From Desulfuromonas acetexigens (GTDB lineage: Bacteria > Desulfobacterota > Desulfuromonadia > Desulfuromonadales > Trichloromonadaceae): a DNA stretch of 64,000 nucleotides. The position numbers were made by a program, and so were the translations under genes. The stretch spans positions 1-64,000 of the forward strand of contig NZ_FOJJ01000038.1 of NCBI RefSeq assembly GCF_900111775.1, given 5' to 3'. The notes below the pieces were generated by a model. The model was given only the letters and a program-made list of their open reading frames with translations. It had not been told where the DNA came from and did no database searches. Below, piece by piece: positions 7,372-17,533 of this stretch (position 1 is its first letter; each line of letters begins with the position of its first letter).

Positions 7372-9879
7372 TCAGCCCGCGTTATCTTCGGGGATCGGCA
7401 GAAAAAGGGTAAATTCGCTGCCGACCCTGGGAGTGCTCGCGACCGTGATGCGGCCACCGTGGTCGGCAAGGATATTTTGGGTGATGGAAAGTCCCAGGCC
7501 GGTGCCGCTCCCCTTGCCGGTATAGAAGGGCTCGAAAATCAGCGGCAACTGCTCGGCGGGAATCCCCGCGCCGCTGTCGCGAATCACGATGCGCACTTCA
7601 CCGTCACTCCGGCTCGCGCGAACATCGAGCCGCCCGCCGTCAGGCATGGCGTCGAGAGCGTTGTTGAAGAGGTTGAGAAAGGCCTGCTTGAGCTTGTGAG
7701 CATCGAGGGGAAAGGTCGGCAGATCCTCGGGCAGCTCTTCGATCAGGCGGATGCCCTGGCGCTCGCAGGGTTTACGGATGAGAAAGAGGGTTTCCCGCAA
7801 GAGGCTGCCGACATTCGCCGGTTCCAGTCGCGGTTGCGGCGCCGCGGCGAAATCGAGCAGACCGTTGACCAACCCTTCGAGCCGTTCGATTTCACTCAGG
7901 GCGCGCCGGATCAGTTCCTGATCCGGCGGCCGGTTCAGCAGCCGGTCATGCAGGTCGTCGAGAAGCAGGCTGATACCGGTGAGGGGATTGCGCACCTCAT
8001 GGGCGATCCCGGCGGAAAGCCGACCGAGGGAAGCCATGCGCTCCATGCGTGCCAGCTGCCGGCGCATCTCCACCCGCTCGGTGAGATCCTCGATCGTCAG
8101 AATTCGATCGGAGAAGCCCCCCGCCGCCAGGGGGACCAGGGCAAGGCGATAGACCCGCGGGCGACCGGAAACCTCCACATCAGCATAGTCGTGCCAGCGC
8201 TCGCCAGGCTGTTGCAGACCCGCGACCAGGGCCGTCCGCAGGCTTGGCCAGGCGGCCAGGACGTCGTCGAGGGCGCCCTCCGCATCCCGGCAGAGGCCGA
8301 GCAGCCGCGCCGCCGGTCCGTTGACAGAGGTGACCCGCCCGGCGCCGTCGAGGGTGAGCAGACCGATGTCGATCGTCTCGACCAGGGTCTCCTTGAAATC
8401 CCGCTCGCGCAGTATCTCCCGGCGGGAACGGTCGAGATCGTCGAGGGTGGCGAGCAGGTGCTGCTGCCGATCCTTGAGCTGCTCAGCCATACGGTTGAAG
8501 GAGACTGCCAGCTCGCCGACCTCGTCCCCGGCGGCGACCGGCACCTGGATATCCAGCTCCCCCCGGGCCATGCGCTGGGTGCCGTCGATCAGGGTCGACA
8601 GGGGGCGGGTAATCCCCCGGGAAAGAAGATAGGCGGCGGCCACGACCAGCAGGGCGGTGGCGAGAATCATCAGCGCCGCCTTGCCGACGAAACGGGTCAT
8701 TTCGGCGCGGATCTGAGCCGAGGCGGAATGAGCCGCGGCATGGAAACGGCTGACTTCGGCGCCGATGGTCACGCCGCCGAAAATCCCTTTTTCGGCGAAG
8801 ACGCCGTAGCCGAAACGGATCGGCGCGTAGGCCATGATCTTTTCCGAGCCGCCGATATTGGTGACGTCGGCGACCCCCGACTCCCCGCGCAACACCGCCG
8901 CCGCCACCACCGGATAGTTGGGATGGACGAAACCGGCATGAAAGAGGTTGAAGGGGATGATCCCCCGATCGACCAGGTCGGCGGGGGAATCCTCGGTGTA
9001 GGGAGGGACCGGCGCTCCCCCCTCGTCGAGACCGCGCAGATCCCAGTGTTTGGGATGGGCGATCATCCAGCCTTCGTCATCGAACATGAAGGCGTAATTG
9101 CCGCTGTCGTAGGAGGAGAAGACGGTGAAAAAGGGGGAATGGGGCAGAATGTGCTGGGTGAATTCCATCAGGTGGCGATGATCGAGGGAGAGAACCGCCA
9201 CCCCGCGCAGGCGTCCCTCGTCGCCATAGACCGGCATGGCGAAGCGGATCACCCCCCGGTAGCGCTCCCCTTCCACCGCCGTTTCCGGCGTTGGCGCCCC
9301 CGCCAGCTGCCGCTGTTTTTCCAGATGCCGACCGGTGACCCGGGTGACATGCACGCCACCGGGCGGCAAGGTCCGGGCGCGAAGGAAATAGTCCTCGCTG
9401 CCGTAGGTCGTCCGCGCCGGATCGGAAATATCCCGAAGTTCCGCCGGCAAGCCGTTCGCCAGACGCAACAGTTCGCGGCCGTCGGCGGCGACCCAGGCGA
9501 TTTCCGTATAGAGGGGCCGCTCTTCCCGGGCCTCGCCCGGATTCGCGTTGCTTCCCTGACGAAACCAGACGGGGCGCCGGTGATGGCGATAAAACTCCCG
9601 ATAGACCTTTTCCTCAACGGGAAGCTGGGCGAGATCGCGGAGATCGGCGGTCACGTGCCGGAGAAAATCCTCCACTTCAGCGGCGACCATGCCCGCCCGA
9701 AGCTCCAGGGCCTCGGCAGCCTGCTGATCGAGAGCCCGGGTCGCGTGAGCGAGCAACTGGCTTTCCACGGAACGCAGGCTGCGGCTGGAAACGACGAGCA
9801 GCAGCAGGAGCGGCAAGAGGGAGAGCAGGCAGAAGGCCAGCAGGACTTTTTTGTGCAGGGAAAAGGAGGCGCGAGGCAT
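7372..9879 (-). CDS. Membrane sensor histidine kinase (Cache-HAMP-PAS-HisKA-HATPase)
   Basis: From the ATG at 9879 this is 835 residues. A first membrane helix (about 10-30) is followed by a long periplasmic sensing region that looks like a double Cache domain, a second helix near 395-415, a HAMP linker, a PAS domain, the phosphorylated histidine in [12 protein letters not shown] and a C-terminal ATPase domain (DSGAGIP, GTGLGLS). It should phosphorylate the sigma-54 regulator encoded next. The in-frame ATG at 9888 overlaps a near-perfect extended -10 element, and neither ATG has a Shine-Dalgarno sequence; I prefer 9879, which would make the message leaderless. The signal sensed is unknown. 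Confidence 0.9.
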   Translation of the reverse strand: MPRASFSLHKKVLLAFCLLSLLPLLLLLVVSSRSLRSVESQLLAHATRALDQQAAEALELRAGMVAAEVEDFLRHVTADLRDLAQLPVEEKVYREFYRHHRRPVWFRQGSNANPGEAREERPLYTEIAWVAADGRELLRLANGLPAELRDISDPARTTYGSEDYFLRARTLPPGGVHVTRVTGRHLEKQRQLAGAPTPETAVEGERYRGVIRFAMPVYGDEGRLRGVAVLSLDHRHLMEFTQHILPHSPFFTVFSSYDSGNYAFMFDDEGWMIAHPKHWDLRGLDEGGAPVPPYTEDSPADLVDRGIIPFNLFHAGFVHPNYPVVAAAVLRGESGVADVTNIGGSEKIMAYAPIRFGYGVFAEKGIFGGVTIGAEVSRFHAAAHSASAQIRAEMTRFVGKAALMILATALLVVAAAYLLSRGITRPLSTLIDGTQRMARGELDIQVPVAAGDEVGELAVSFNRMAEQLKDRQQHLLATLDDLDRSRREILRERDFKETLVETIDIGLLTLDGAGRVTSVNGPAARLLGLCRDAEGALDDVLAAWPSLRTALVAGLQQPGERWHDYADVEVSGRPRVYRLALVPLAAGGFSDRILTIEDLTERVEMRRQLARMERMASLGRLSAGIAHEVRNPLTGISLLLDDLHDRLLNRPPDQELIRRALSEIERLEGLVNGLLDFAAAPQPRLEPANVGSLLRETLFLIRKPCERQGIRLIEELPEDLPTFPLDAHKLKQAFLNLFNNALDAMPDGGRLDVRASRSDGEVRIVIRDSGAGIPAEQLPLIFEPFYTGKGSGTGLGLSITQNILADHGGRITVASTPRVGSEFTLFLPIPEDNAG

Positions 9880-9886
9880 GACCGGC

Positions 9887-9895
9887 ATTATAGCA
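9887..9895 (-). promoter_or_regulatory. Extended -10 promoter element at the kinase start
   Basis: Minus-strand TGCTATAAT matches the extended -10 consensus exactly. The transcription start expected six to eight bases on falls at or next to the ATG at 9879. The best -35 candidate (TTGACC) is 21 bases away, too far, so the element would work as an extended -10 promoter. Confidence 0.4.
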
Positions 9896-9967
9896 GGAGG
9901 CTGCCGCCGGCAGGGTCAAAAAGATCGGCCGGCGGCAATTCGGTCAGAAGGGAAAAGAGGGGTGAAT

Positions 9968-10195
9968 TCAGCGGGATTCGGCGCGCAGCTCGCGGGAGTC
10001 GATGGCGAGCGGCAGCAGGCGCTGATGCTTGGCCAGCACCGCTTCGAGGGAGGGGGCATCGTTCATGATGACATCCCCCGGAGCGAAAACGGTACGGGCC
10101 ACATGCGAGCCGTTGGCCCGCTGAAAAACCACCACCTCGTAGCGGCGCCCGCGAATATCGAGTTGCTCGGAATGAATCAGAGTGCCCGCGTCCAT
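9968..10195 (-). CDS. Small conserved-looking hypothetical protein (75 aa)
   Basis: A soluble protein of 75 residues starting at the ATG at 10195, with GAGGGGGG just upstream; a longer in-frame start at 10306 has no such support. The sequence looks like a compact beta-rich fold (LDIRGRRYEVVVFQ, VARTVFAPGDVIMND) ending in a helix. I do not recognise a named family. It lies between the kinase gene (7372-9879) and the terminator of the polyprenyl synthase gene, so it is probably transcribed on its own. Confidence 0.65.
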   Translation of the reverse strand: MDAGTLIHSEQLDIRGRRYEVVVFQRANGSHVARTVFAPGDVIMNDAPSLEAVLAKHQRLLPLAIDSRELRAESR

Positions 10196-10304
10196 AATCC
10201 CCCCTCGGCAAGATGGTGTGTGCTCGGTTTGCCGGATTGCTGAAAAAACAATTAGCAAATCCCGAGCCAATCCATAAACCGCGAAAATCCGGGGGAATCC
10301 GCGC

Positions 10305-10336
10305 AAAAAAAGCCCCTCCGCAAGAAACGGAGAGGC
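10305..10336 (-). terminator. Rho-independent terminator after the polyprenyl synthase gene
   Basis: A 9-bp stem with one mismatch (10312-10320 with 10328-10336) around the loop CAAGAAA, followed on the minus strand by seven T (10311-10305). Confidence 0.8.
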
Positions 10337-10380
10337 CTTTTCACGTTGACATCCAAGCGATATGACCGACCAGCCGCTGA

Positions 10381-11349
10381 CTATTTACGGCGGCTGACGG
10401 CGTAATCGGACAACTCCATCAGTGCGGTCTTGACCGGGCCGTCGGGGAAGACGGCGAGCTTGAGCTTGGCCCGCTCGACCAACTCCCGGGCGCGTTTCCG
10501 GGTATAGCCGATGCCGTCGTAGCGCTCGATCAGACCGACCACGTAGGCGAGATCCTCGTCACTGAGGGTTTCCAGTTCGACGATCTCAGTCAGACGTTCC
10601 CGCTCCTCTTCGCCACAGTGGCGCAGAGCATGAATCAGCGGCAGGGTCACCTTGCCCTCTTCGAGGTCGTGCCCCTTGGCCTTGCCGAACTCGGCCTGAT
10701 CGGCCACATAGTCGAGGGCATCGTCCATGAACTGGAAGGCGATGCCGAGATCCATGCCGAAATCATGCAGCGCCTGTTCGCGCTCTTCGTCGACCTCGCC
10801 GAGCACACCGCCGACCTGACAGGCGGCGGCGATAAGGACGGCGGTCTTGTTGCGCACCACATCGATGTAGCTTTCCTCGCTGAGGTCGAGATCGCAGGTG
10901 CTGACGAGCTGCTGCACTTCCCCCTCGGCCATCATCGTCGTGGCGTCGGAGAGGGCCTGAAGGATTTTCAGGCTGCCGCCGCGTACCATGATGGAGAAGG
11001 ACTTGGCGAAGAGGAAGTCACCGACCAGCACCGAGGCCTCGTTCCCCCAGACCGCGTTGGCCGAGGCGTTCCCCCGGCGTAGGACGGCGCTGTCGACCAC
11101 GTCGTCGTGGAGCAGGGTGGCGGTGTGGATGAACTCGACCACGCTGGCCAAGCCGACATGCTTGTTCCCCTGGTAGCCGGCGAGCTTGGCGCAGAGCAGA
11201 AGAAGCATGGGGCGGATGCGTTTGCCGCCGCTGGAGAGGACATATTCGCCGACCTTGCGAATCAGCAATACTTCGGAAGTCAGGTCCTGTTTAAACTGGG
11301 CTTCGACCCCGAGCAGGTCGTCATGAAGAAGTTCCAGGGCTTTTTCCAT
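10381..11349 (-). CDS. ispB: Trans-polyprenyl diphosphate synthase (octaprenyl type)
   Basis: This enzyme adds isopentenyl diphosphate units to an allylic primer to build the side chain of the respiratory quinone. The 322 residues match the family length. Both Mg-binding aspartate-rich motifs are present: LLHDDVVD (D82, D83, D86) and FQFMDDALDY near residue 210, with the GGKRIRP motif at 41-47. Product chain length cannot be read from the sequence, so ispB is used in the broad sense. It is followed by a strong terminator. The upstream kinase gene ends 43 bases before its start on the same strand, so the two may be cotranscribed. Confidence 0.92.
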   Translation of the reverse strand: MEKALELLHDDLLGVEAQFKQDLTSEVLLIRKVGEYVLSSGGKRIRPMLLLLCAKLAGYQGNKHVGLASVVEFIHTATLLHDDVVDSAVLRRGNASANAVWGNEASVLVGDFLFAKSFSIMVRGGSLKILQALSDATTMMAEGEVQQLVSTCDLDLSEESYIDVVRNKTAVLIAAACQVGGVLGEVDEEREQALHDFGMDLGIAFQFMDDALDYVADQAEFGKAKGHDLEEGKVTLPLIHALRHCGEEERERLTEIVELETLSDEDLAYVVGLIERYDGIGYTRKRARELVERAKLKLAVFPDGPVKTALMELSDYAVSRRK

Positions 11350-11392
11350 AATCCGTCAATCATCCTCAAGTCTTGGTTAAATTCGCGCCATC

Positions 11393-12925
11393 TTAGGAAG
11401 CATCCCCCAACTTGTCAAAGGATTTTTCCCCGCTCGTAACGGGCAGGAGCAGGCCGAAGCGCGCCCCGCCGGCGGGAGAATCCGCGACGAAGAGGCTTCC
11501 CCCCTGCTCCTCCATCAGTTTCCGGCAGAGGGAAAGGCCGAGGCCGGTCCCCTCCCCCGAGCCCTTGGTGGAAAAGAAGGGATCGAAAATCCGCTCCCGC
11601 AACTCCAGGGGGACCCCGGGACCGCTGTCATCCACAGTCAGCGACACCTGTTCCTCGGCACGCTCCAGCGTCACCGCCACTTCCCCCGAACCGCCCATGG
11701 CCTGGGCAGCATTGAGCAGCAGATTGACCAGCACCTGCCGCAAGGGATCGGGCTCGGCGAAGACCTCCAGCGGTTCAGGCGGCGCCTGGATGCGAATCGG
11801 CACCTGGCGAAAGAGCTTCTGCGGACGCAAGGAAGCCGCCGTCGCTTCCGCCAGTTCGGCAAGGCGCAGCGATTCCCGCCGCACCGCACCGCCCCGGGCG
11901 AGACCGAGCAGGCCGCCGGTGATGCGCCGACAGCGCCGGCATTCGGCGATGATCGCCAGGACATCGTCGCGCCGAGGATCCGCTTCATCGAGATCGTCGA
12001 GCAAAAGTTCGGCATAGCCGAGAATGATCCCCACCGGATTGTCGATCTCGTGGGAAACCCCCGCCGCCAGCTGACCGATGGCCGCTAGGCGCTCGGAACG
12101 GATGAGCTGTTCCTGCACCTGGCGCAGGTTCTCGTTGGCCTCGATCAGTTCCCGGTTCTTGGCGGTGAGTTCATCGCGGCTCAGGGAGAGATTCTCGGCC
12201 ATGTGGTTGAAGGCCCGGGCCAGCCCACCGATCTCATCACGGTTGGCGATCTGCAGACGGGTGTCGAGCTCCCCCCGGGCGACGGCCCGCGCCCCCTCGG
12301 TCAGGCTCTGGATCGGCTGGGAAACGCGCCGCGCCGCCAGAGCGACCAAGGGCAAGGATGCAAGAAGGGAGAGGCAGGCGATGCGGGCGAAGGAGGCGCG
12401 CATTTCGGCGAGGCGCGCGTCGACCGAGGCGTAGGTGAGCAGGTAGCGCACCGTCAGCACCTGCTCGCCCGTCGGCCCGAAGGCCGGCATCAGCAGTTCC
12501 AGGGCGCGCCCTTCGCCCCAGGGGAGGGTGCGCAGAAGCGGCTCGGCGCCGGGGGAAAATCCGCTCAAATCCTCAGGCGCCGGCGGCTCCGGCCAGGGAT
12601 GATCTGCAAAAGGGCCGAAGCGGGGAGACTGGAAGAGCACCCGCCCGCCTGGAGAAATGAGGGTGAAGCCGATGAGATCGCGGTTGACGGCAAGAAATTC
12701 GACGACCTTGCCCTGGGCATCGTCCTGACCGGGCGCGAAAGAACCCCGGAAGAGTTTGAGCAGCTCGGGGGTGGCGAAGCGGACGAAGGCCCGGCTCTGG
12801 GCGTGCAGATGTTCCTCCCACTGACGCGCCTGGCTGCGTTCCAGAACGAGAAAGGTCATCAGCAGCACCAGGGTCAGGGTACCGCCGGTGTAAAGAAAGA
12901 GTTTTCGCCCGAGAGTGACCCGCAT
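11393..12925 (-). CDS. Orphan membrane sensor histidine kinase
   Basis: A kinase of 510 residues with a membrane helix at about 10-28, a periplasmic region of some 150 residues, a second helix near 180-200, a HAMP domain (ISQPIQSLTEG-like region near 205), a coiled linker, the phospho-acceptor histidine H292 in GVSHEIDNPVG and a C-terminal ATPase domain with GEGTGLGLSLC. No response regulator is adjacent. It is divergent from the tetraheme cytochrome gene at 13069, with 143 bases between them. The partner regulator and the signal are unknown. Confidence 0.9.
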   Translation of the reverse strand: MRVTLGRKLFLYTGGTLTLVLLMTFLVLERSQARQWEEHLHAQSRAFVRFATPELLKLFRGSFAPGQDDAQGKVVEFLAVNRDLIGFTLISPGGRVLFQSPRFGPFADHPWPEPPAPEDLSGFSPGAEPLLRTLPWGEGRALELLMPAFGPTGEQVLTVRYLLTYASVDARLAEMRASFARIACLSLLASLPLVALAARRVSQPIQSLTEGARAVARGELDTRLQIANRDEIGGLARAFNHMAENLSLSRDELTAKNRELIEANENLRQVQEQLIRSERLAAIGQLAAGVSHEIDNPVGIILGYAELLLDDLDEADPRRDDVLAIIAECRRCRRITGGLLGLARGGAVRRESLRLAELAEATAASLRPQKLFRQVPIRIQAPPEPLEVFAEPDPLRQVLVNLLLNAAQAMGGSGEVAVTLERAEEQVSLTVDDSGPGVPLELRERIFDPFFSTKGSGEGTGLGLSLCRKLMEEQGGSLFVADSPAGGARFGLLLPVTSGEKSFDKLGDAS

Positions 12926-13068
12926 CGCCTTGACCGATTGCGCGCCGATTTCACCCGCGCCTCAGGCAAAGGGAGAAAACAGCTGCGCCTAAGAAAAATT
13001 TGCGCTAATCTGGGGAAACTTTCGGCGGCGCAGGGCCGCCGCGACTCAAATCTGCCAGGAGGTCACCG

Positions 13069-13392
13069 ATGAAAGGATTCACCCTCTCCCTTTGCACCGC
13101 CCTGCTGCTCGCCATCCTCGCCTCGGCAACAGCGGCGTTGGCGGCGATTCCCGCCGAAGTCACCCTCGGCACGGCGCGCATGGGGGAAATCCATTTCGAC
13201 CACAAACTGCATCAGAAGGTCGGCGAATGCGCCGTCTGCCACCACAAGGGGGTGGAACGGGGGGGCTGTCGCGACTGTCACGGGGTGGACACGGCGATTC
13301 CCAACATGAAGGAAGCCTCCCACGCCATGTGCCGGCACTGCCACAAGAGAATGGGCGCGCCCTTCGGCTGCAAGGACTGCCACGTCAAGTAA
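13069..13392 (+). CDS. Periplasmic tetraheme c-type cytochrome
   Basis: A 107-residue precursor with a signal peptide (about 1-26, ending ALAA) and four CxxCH heme-binding motifs at C54, C67, C88 and C101. The extra histidines (FDHKLHQK, CHHKG, ASHAM) fit bis-histidine ligation as in small class III (c3/c7-like) cytochromes that carry electrons in the periplasm of metal- and sulfur-reducing delta-proteobacteria. An AGGAGG ribosome-binding site stands six bases before the ATG. It is a single gene, convergent with the membrane-protein gene at 13441, and divergent from a kinase gene. Its redox partner is not shown by the sequence. Confidence 0.92.
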   Translation: MKGFTLSLCTALLLAILASATAALAAIPAEVTLGTARMGEIHFDHKLHQKVGECAVCHHKGVERGGCRDCHGVDTAIPNMKEASHAMCRHCHKRMGAPFGCKDCHVK

Positions 13393-13440
13393 GTAGCATC
13401 GGGGCGGGGAGCGGCGCAGGCCGCCCCCGCTCCTGCCGTT

Positions 13441-14133
13441 TCAGCGCAGCAGCCGTGCCAGATAGAGAAAGGTACCCCCGACCGACAGGGACGCAAGCAG
13501 ATTGCCGATCAGGTTGGTGATCTGGGAGATCTGGTAACGGGCGGGGTAGGCCTGCATCACCGCCGGCAGATCGAGGCGATAGACCTGGATATAGAGCTCC
13601 GAACCCTTCCACAGGAAGATGCAGACGAAGACCACGATAAAGGCGAGAAAACCCTTGCCGATGGGGCTGTCCTTGACGTTGAGATAGATCTTGCGGATCA
13701 GGTCGATGTTGATCAGGGAGAGAAAGACCCAGTTGGTGTTACCGACGATGCGGATGGTGCGCAGGGTATCGGCGTCGGGAGCCGGATTGATGAGGATAAA
13801 GACCTGGGAGGCGAAAATCACCGCCAGGGTGACGAGATAGACCTGGCCCTTGTTCCCTTCCAGCTCCAGTGTGCGCGAGAAGACGTAATATTCCTGAAAG
13901 CCATGGCTCATCACCAAAATGGCGATGGTGCTGATAATCAGGCCCATGGCCTCGACCTGGGGAATACCGGTGCCGGGGAGAAAGGGCATCGCCTTCGGCA
14001 GCAGTTCGCCAAAGAGGATCAGGAAGAAACCGACCGAAATACTCGTCCAGACCCGGGCGTTGCCGATGCTGAAATAGAAGGAAACCAGCCCGGCCACCAG
14101 CCAGAGAATCACCTGCAACCCGCTCAAATCCAT
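13441..14133 (-). CDS. Multi-pass membrane protein of unknown function
   Basis: A protein of 230 residues with about seven hydrophobic helices spread along its length. I do not recognise the family. The ATG at 14133 has GGGAGG seven bases upstream; a TTG two codons earlier is less likely. It follows the two-domain hypothetical protein gene (14175-15140) on the same strand with 41 bases between, so the two may be one operon. The conserved-looking polar stretch SHGFQEYYVFSRTLE between helices may mark a functional site. Nothing in the sequence says what it transports or senses. Confidence 0.75.
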   Translation of the reverse strand: MDLSGLQVILWLVAGLVSFYFSIGNARVWTSISVGFFLILFGELLPKAMPFLPGTGIPQVEAMGLIISTIAILVMSHGFQEYYVFSRTLELEGNKGQVYLVTLAVIFASQVFILINPAPDADTLRTIRIVGNTNWVFLSLINIDLIRKIYLNVKDSPIGKGFLAFIVVFVCIFLWKGSELYIQVYRLDLPAVMQAYPARYQISQITNLIGNLLASLSVGGTFLYLARLLR

Positions 14134-14174
14134 CCCCAAACCTCCCGTCTTACCATAAGTTTTTCATCAGCCGC

Positions 14175-15140
14175 TTAGAGCTTTTCCTGTGCCGCCCGCC
14201 CCATTTCCTCGACCATCCCATTGACCTTGCCGTGCCCGGCGACCAGCCGCGCCGCCTTGCCCAGACGCTCGTAAAAAACGTTCAGGGCCGCCGTATCGAG
14301 AGCGCCGCTCAGGTTTTTCTCGAATTCCTTTTCTACCAGCGAGCCGCCGATCTTACCGAGATGGCGCACGGCGATCTCCCGCCAGGCGGCCAGCAGCTCA
14401 TCCCGCGACTCGGCCTCGCGTGCGGCCGGGTCGACCGCTTCCGGCTCCGCGATTGGCGGCGCGGAAGGTGCGACCGGTTCCGGGGCGGGCCGGCGGGCCT
14501 CCAGAATCCGCTTCCAGAGTGCCGGCAGATCCGCCGAGGAAAGCAGGTCGGCGAGCATCCCCTCCCCGACCCCCTTGGTGGTCAGGACGTCGATCTTGGC
14601 TCCAGGCAGGCGCGCCACCGACATGGAGGTGTCGGCGGTCGTCTCAATGGCGGTGGAGCCGTCATGGAAGAAGCCCAGGGGATTGCCCTCCCGGTAGAAA
14701 ATGAGCGCCACCCGGTCGCCGGTGTAGATGCGCAGGCAGCCGGTGATGGCCAACTCCTTGAGCCGCGTGAGCAGCAGCTTGATGTCGATGAGCTTGAGCT
14801 CCTGCCCCTTATAGAGCAGGTCACCGTGGAGCAGAGCATGCACGCTCAGGGCCAGTTCGGGGCTGAGGCGATAGACATCGAGTCGCCCTTGCCCTTCCAG
14901 GGACTGCTCGAAAATGGCGGCAATGGCGTCGTAAGCGATGAGCCGTTCCCGTCCGTCGTCGAGAAGGGAACTGATCAGGCGCCCCTGCTCGAAAATGATG
15001 ACCCCGGTCGCCGTGGGAAAATCGAAGCGCAGATAGCCGGAGAACTTCCCCGCCTGCAGCTTTTCGAGGGCACCGGGAAGATTGATCTTCCCCGGATTGG
15101 CATTTTCCTTGACGGGATTGCCCTTGGGCAACAGAACCAT
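14175..15140 (-). CDS. Hypothetical protein with two DUF4388/PatA-N-like domains
   Basis: A soluble protein of 321 residues. Two successive regions (about 18-100 and 105-185) share the pattern of the DUF4388 or PatA N-terminal domain: LQAGKFSGYLRF...GVIIFEQGRLI and LKELAITGCLRIY...ALIFYREGNPLGFF. A proline-rich linker follows and then a helical C-terminal domain. Such domains occur with response regulators and polarity proteins in delta-proteobacteria. The ATG at 15140 has GGGGAGG before it and replaces a longer unsupported frame. It lies between the ABC-F gene and a membrane-protein gene on the same strand. Function is unknown. Confidence 0.65.
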   Translation of the reverse strand: MVLLPKGNPVKENANPGKINLPGALEKLQAGKFSGYLRFDFPTATGVIIFEQGRLISSLLDDGRERLIAYDAIAAIFEQSLEGQGRLDVYRLSPELALSVHALLHGDLLYKGQELKLIDIKLLLTRLKELAITGCLRIYTGDRVALIFYREGNPLGFFHDGSTAIETTADTSMSVARLPGAKIDVLTTKGVGEGMLADLLSSADLPALWKRILEARRPAPEPVAPSAPPIAEPEAVDPAAREAESRDELLAAWREIAVRHLGKIGGSLVEKEFEKNLSGALDTAALNVFYERLGKAARLVAGHGKVNGMVEEMGRAAQEKL

Positions 15141-15232
15141 GTCTTTTCCTCCCCGGAAAAAGGCTCGGGTGATATTTTCTGACAGGCAAGCCCTGCGGTT
15201 CGCCGCGTAAGCTCCAGCCGAACAAGGTTGCG

Positions 15233-17170
<1,938 letters not shown>

Positions 17171-17533
17171 GGGGCTCTTTATAGCATAAGGATTGACGCC
17201 ATAAAACCTTGAATTTTCTGGCTTGCCCTTTCACAGTTTCCCTCTGTTCAAAATCTCGGGGCTCTGTTATAGTTGCGACGATTTTACGGCAGCCATCCAT
17301 CCTCGAACGGATGTCGAATCGGCCGCTGCGAACAACCGCCTCCATCGAGCGCCATGCTCTGGATATAGCGAACCCCTTATTGAGGGCTATGGGAGAGAGC
17401 GTCGGTTCCGCCCTTTTTCGCCGCAAGCGAAAAGCAAACGGAAACTGGCCATCCTCCGTATCCCCGGTTGCGACCCCGGTCGTTGCTGAACTCCCTGTTG
17501 CGATCCCTCCGCGGATGGATCAGAAGGAATTCC
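17171..17533. other. Divergent promoter region between ABC-F and RNase E/G genes
   Basis: This 363-base gap must drive both the ABC-F gene (minus) and the ribonuclease gene (plus). Minus-strand TGCTATAAA at 17186-17178 is a good extended -10 for the ABC-F gene. For the plus strand I see only a weak TTATAG near 17268. The leader of the ribonuclease mRNA would be over 200 bases, which would suit the self-regulation known for RNase E, but I cannot show a regulatory structure in it. Confidence 0.4.

Noticed and set aside
6205-10068. A very long plus-strand open frame (over 1280 codons)
   Set aside because: It is the antisense shadow of the response regulator and kinase genes in GC-rich DNA. The translation has no domain pattern, while the minus strand has clear motifs.
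13000-13068. A sigma-54 promoter for the tetraheme cytochrome (GG-N10-GC near 13011)
   Set aside because: Only the dinucleotides match. The surrounding TGGCAC and TTGC consensus bases are absent.
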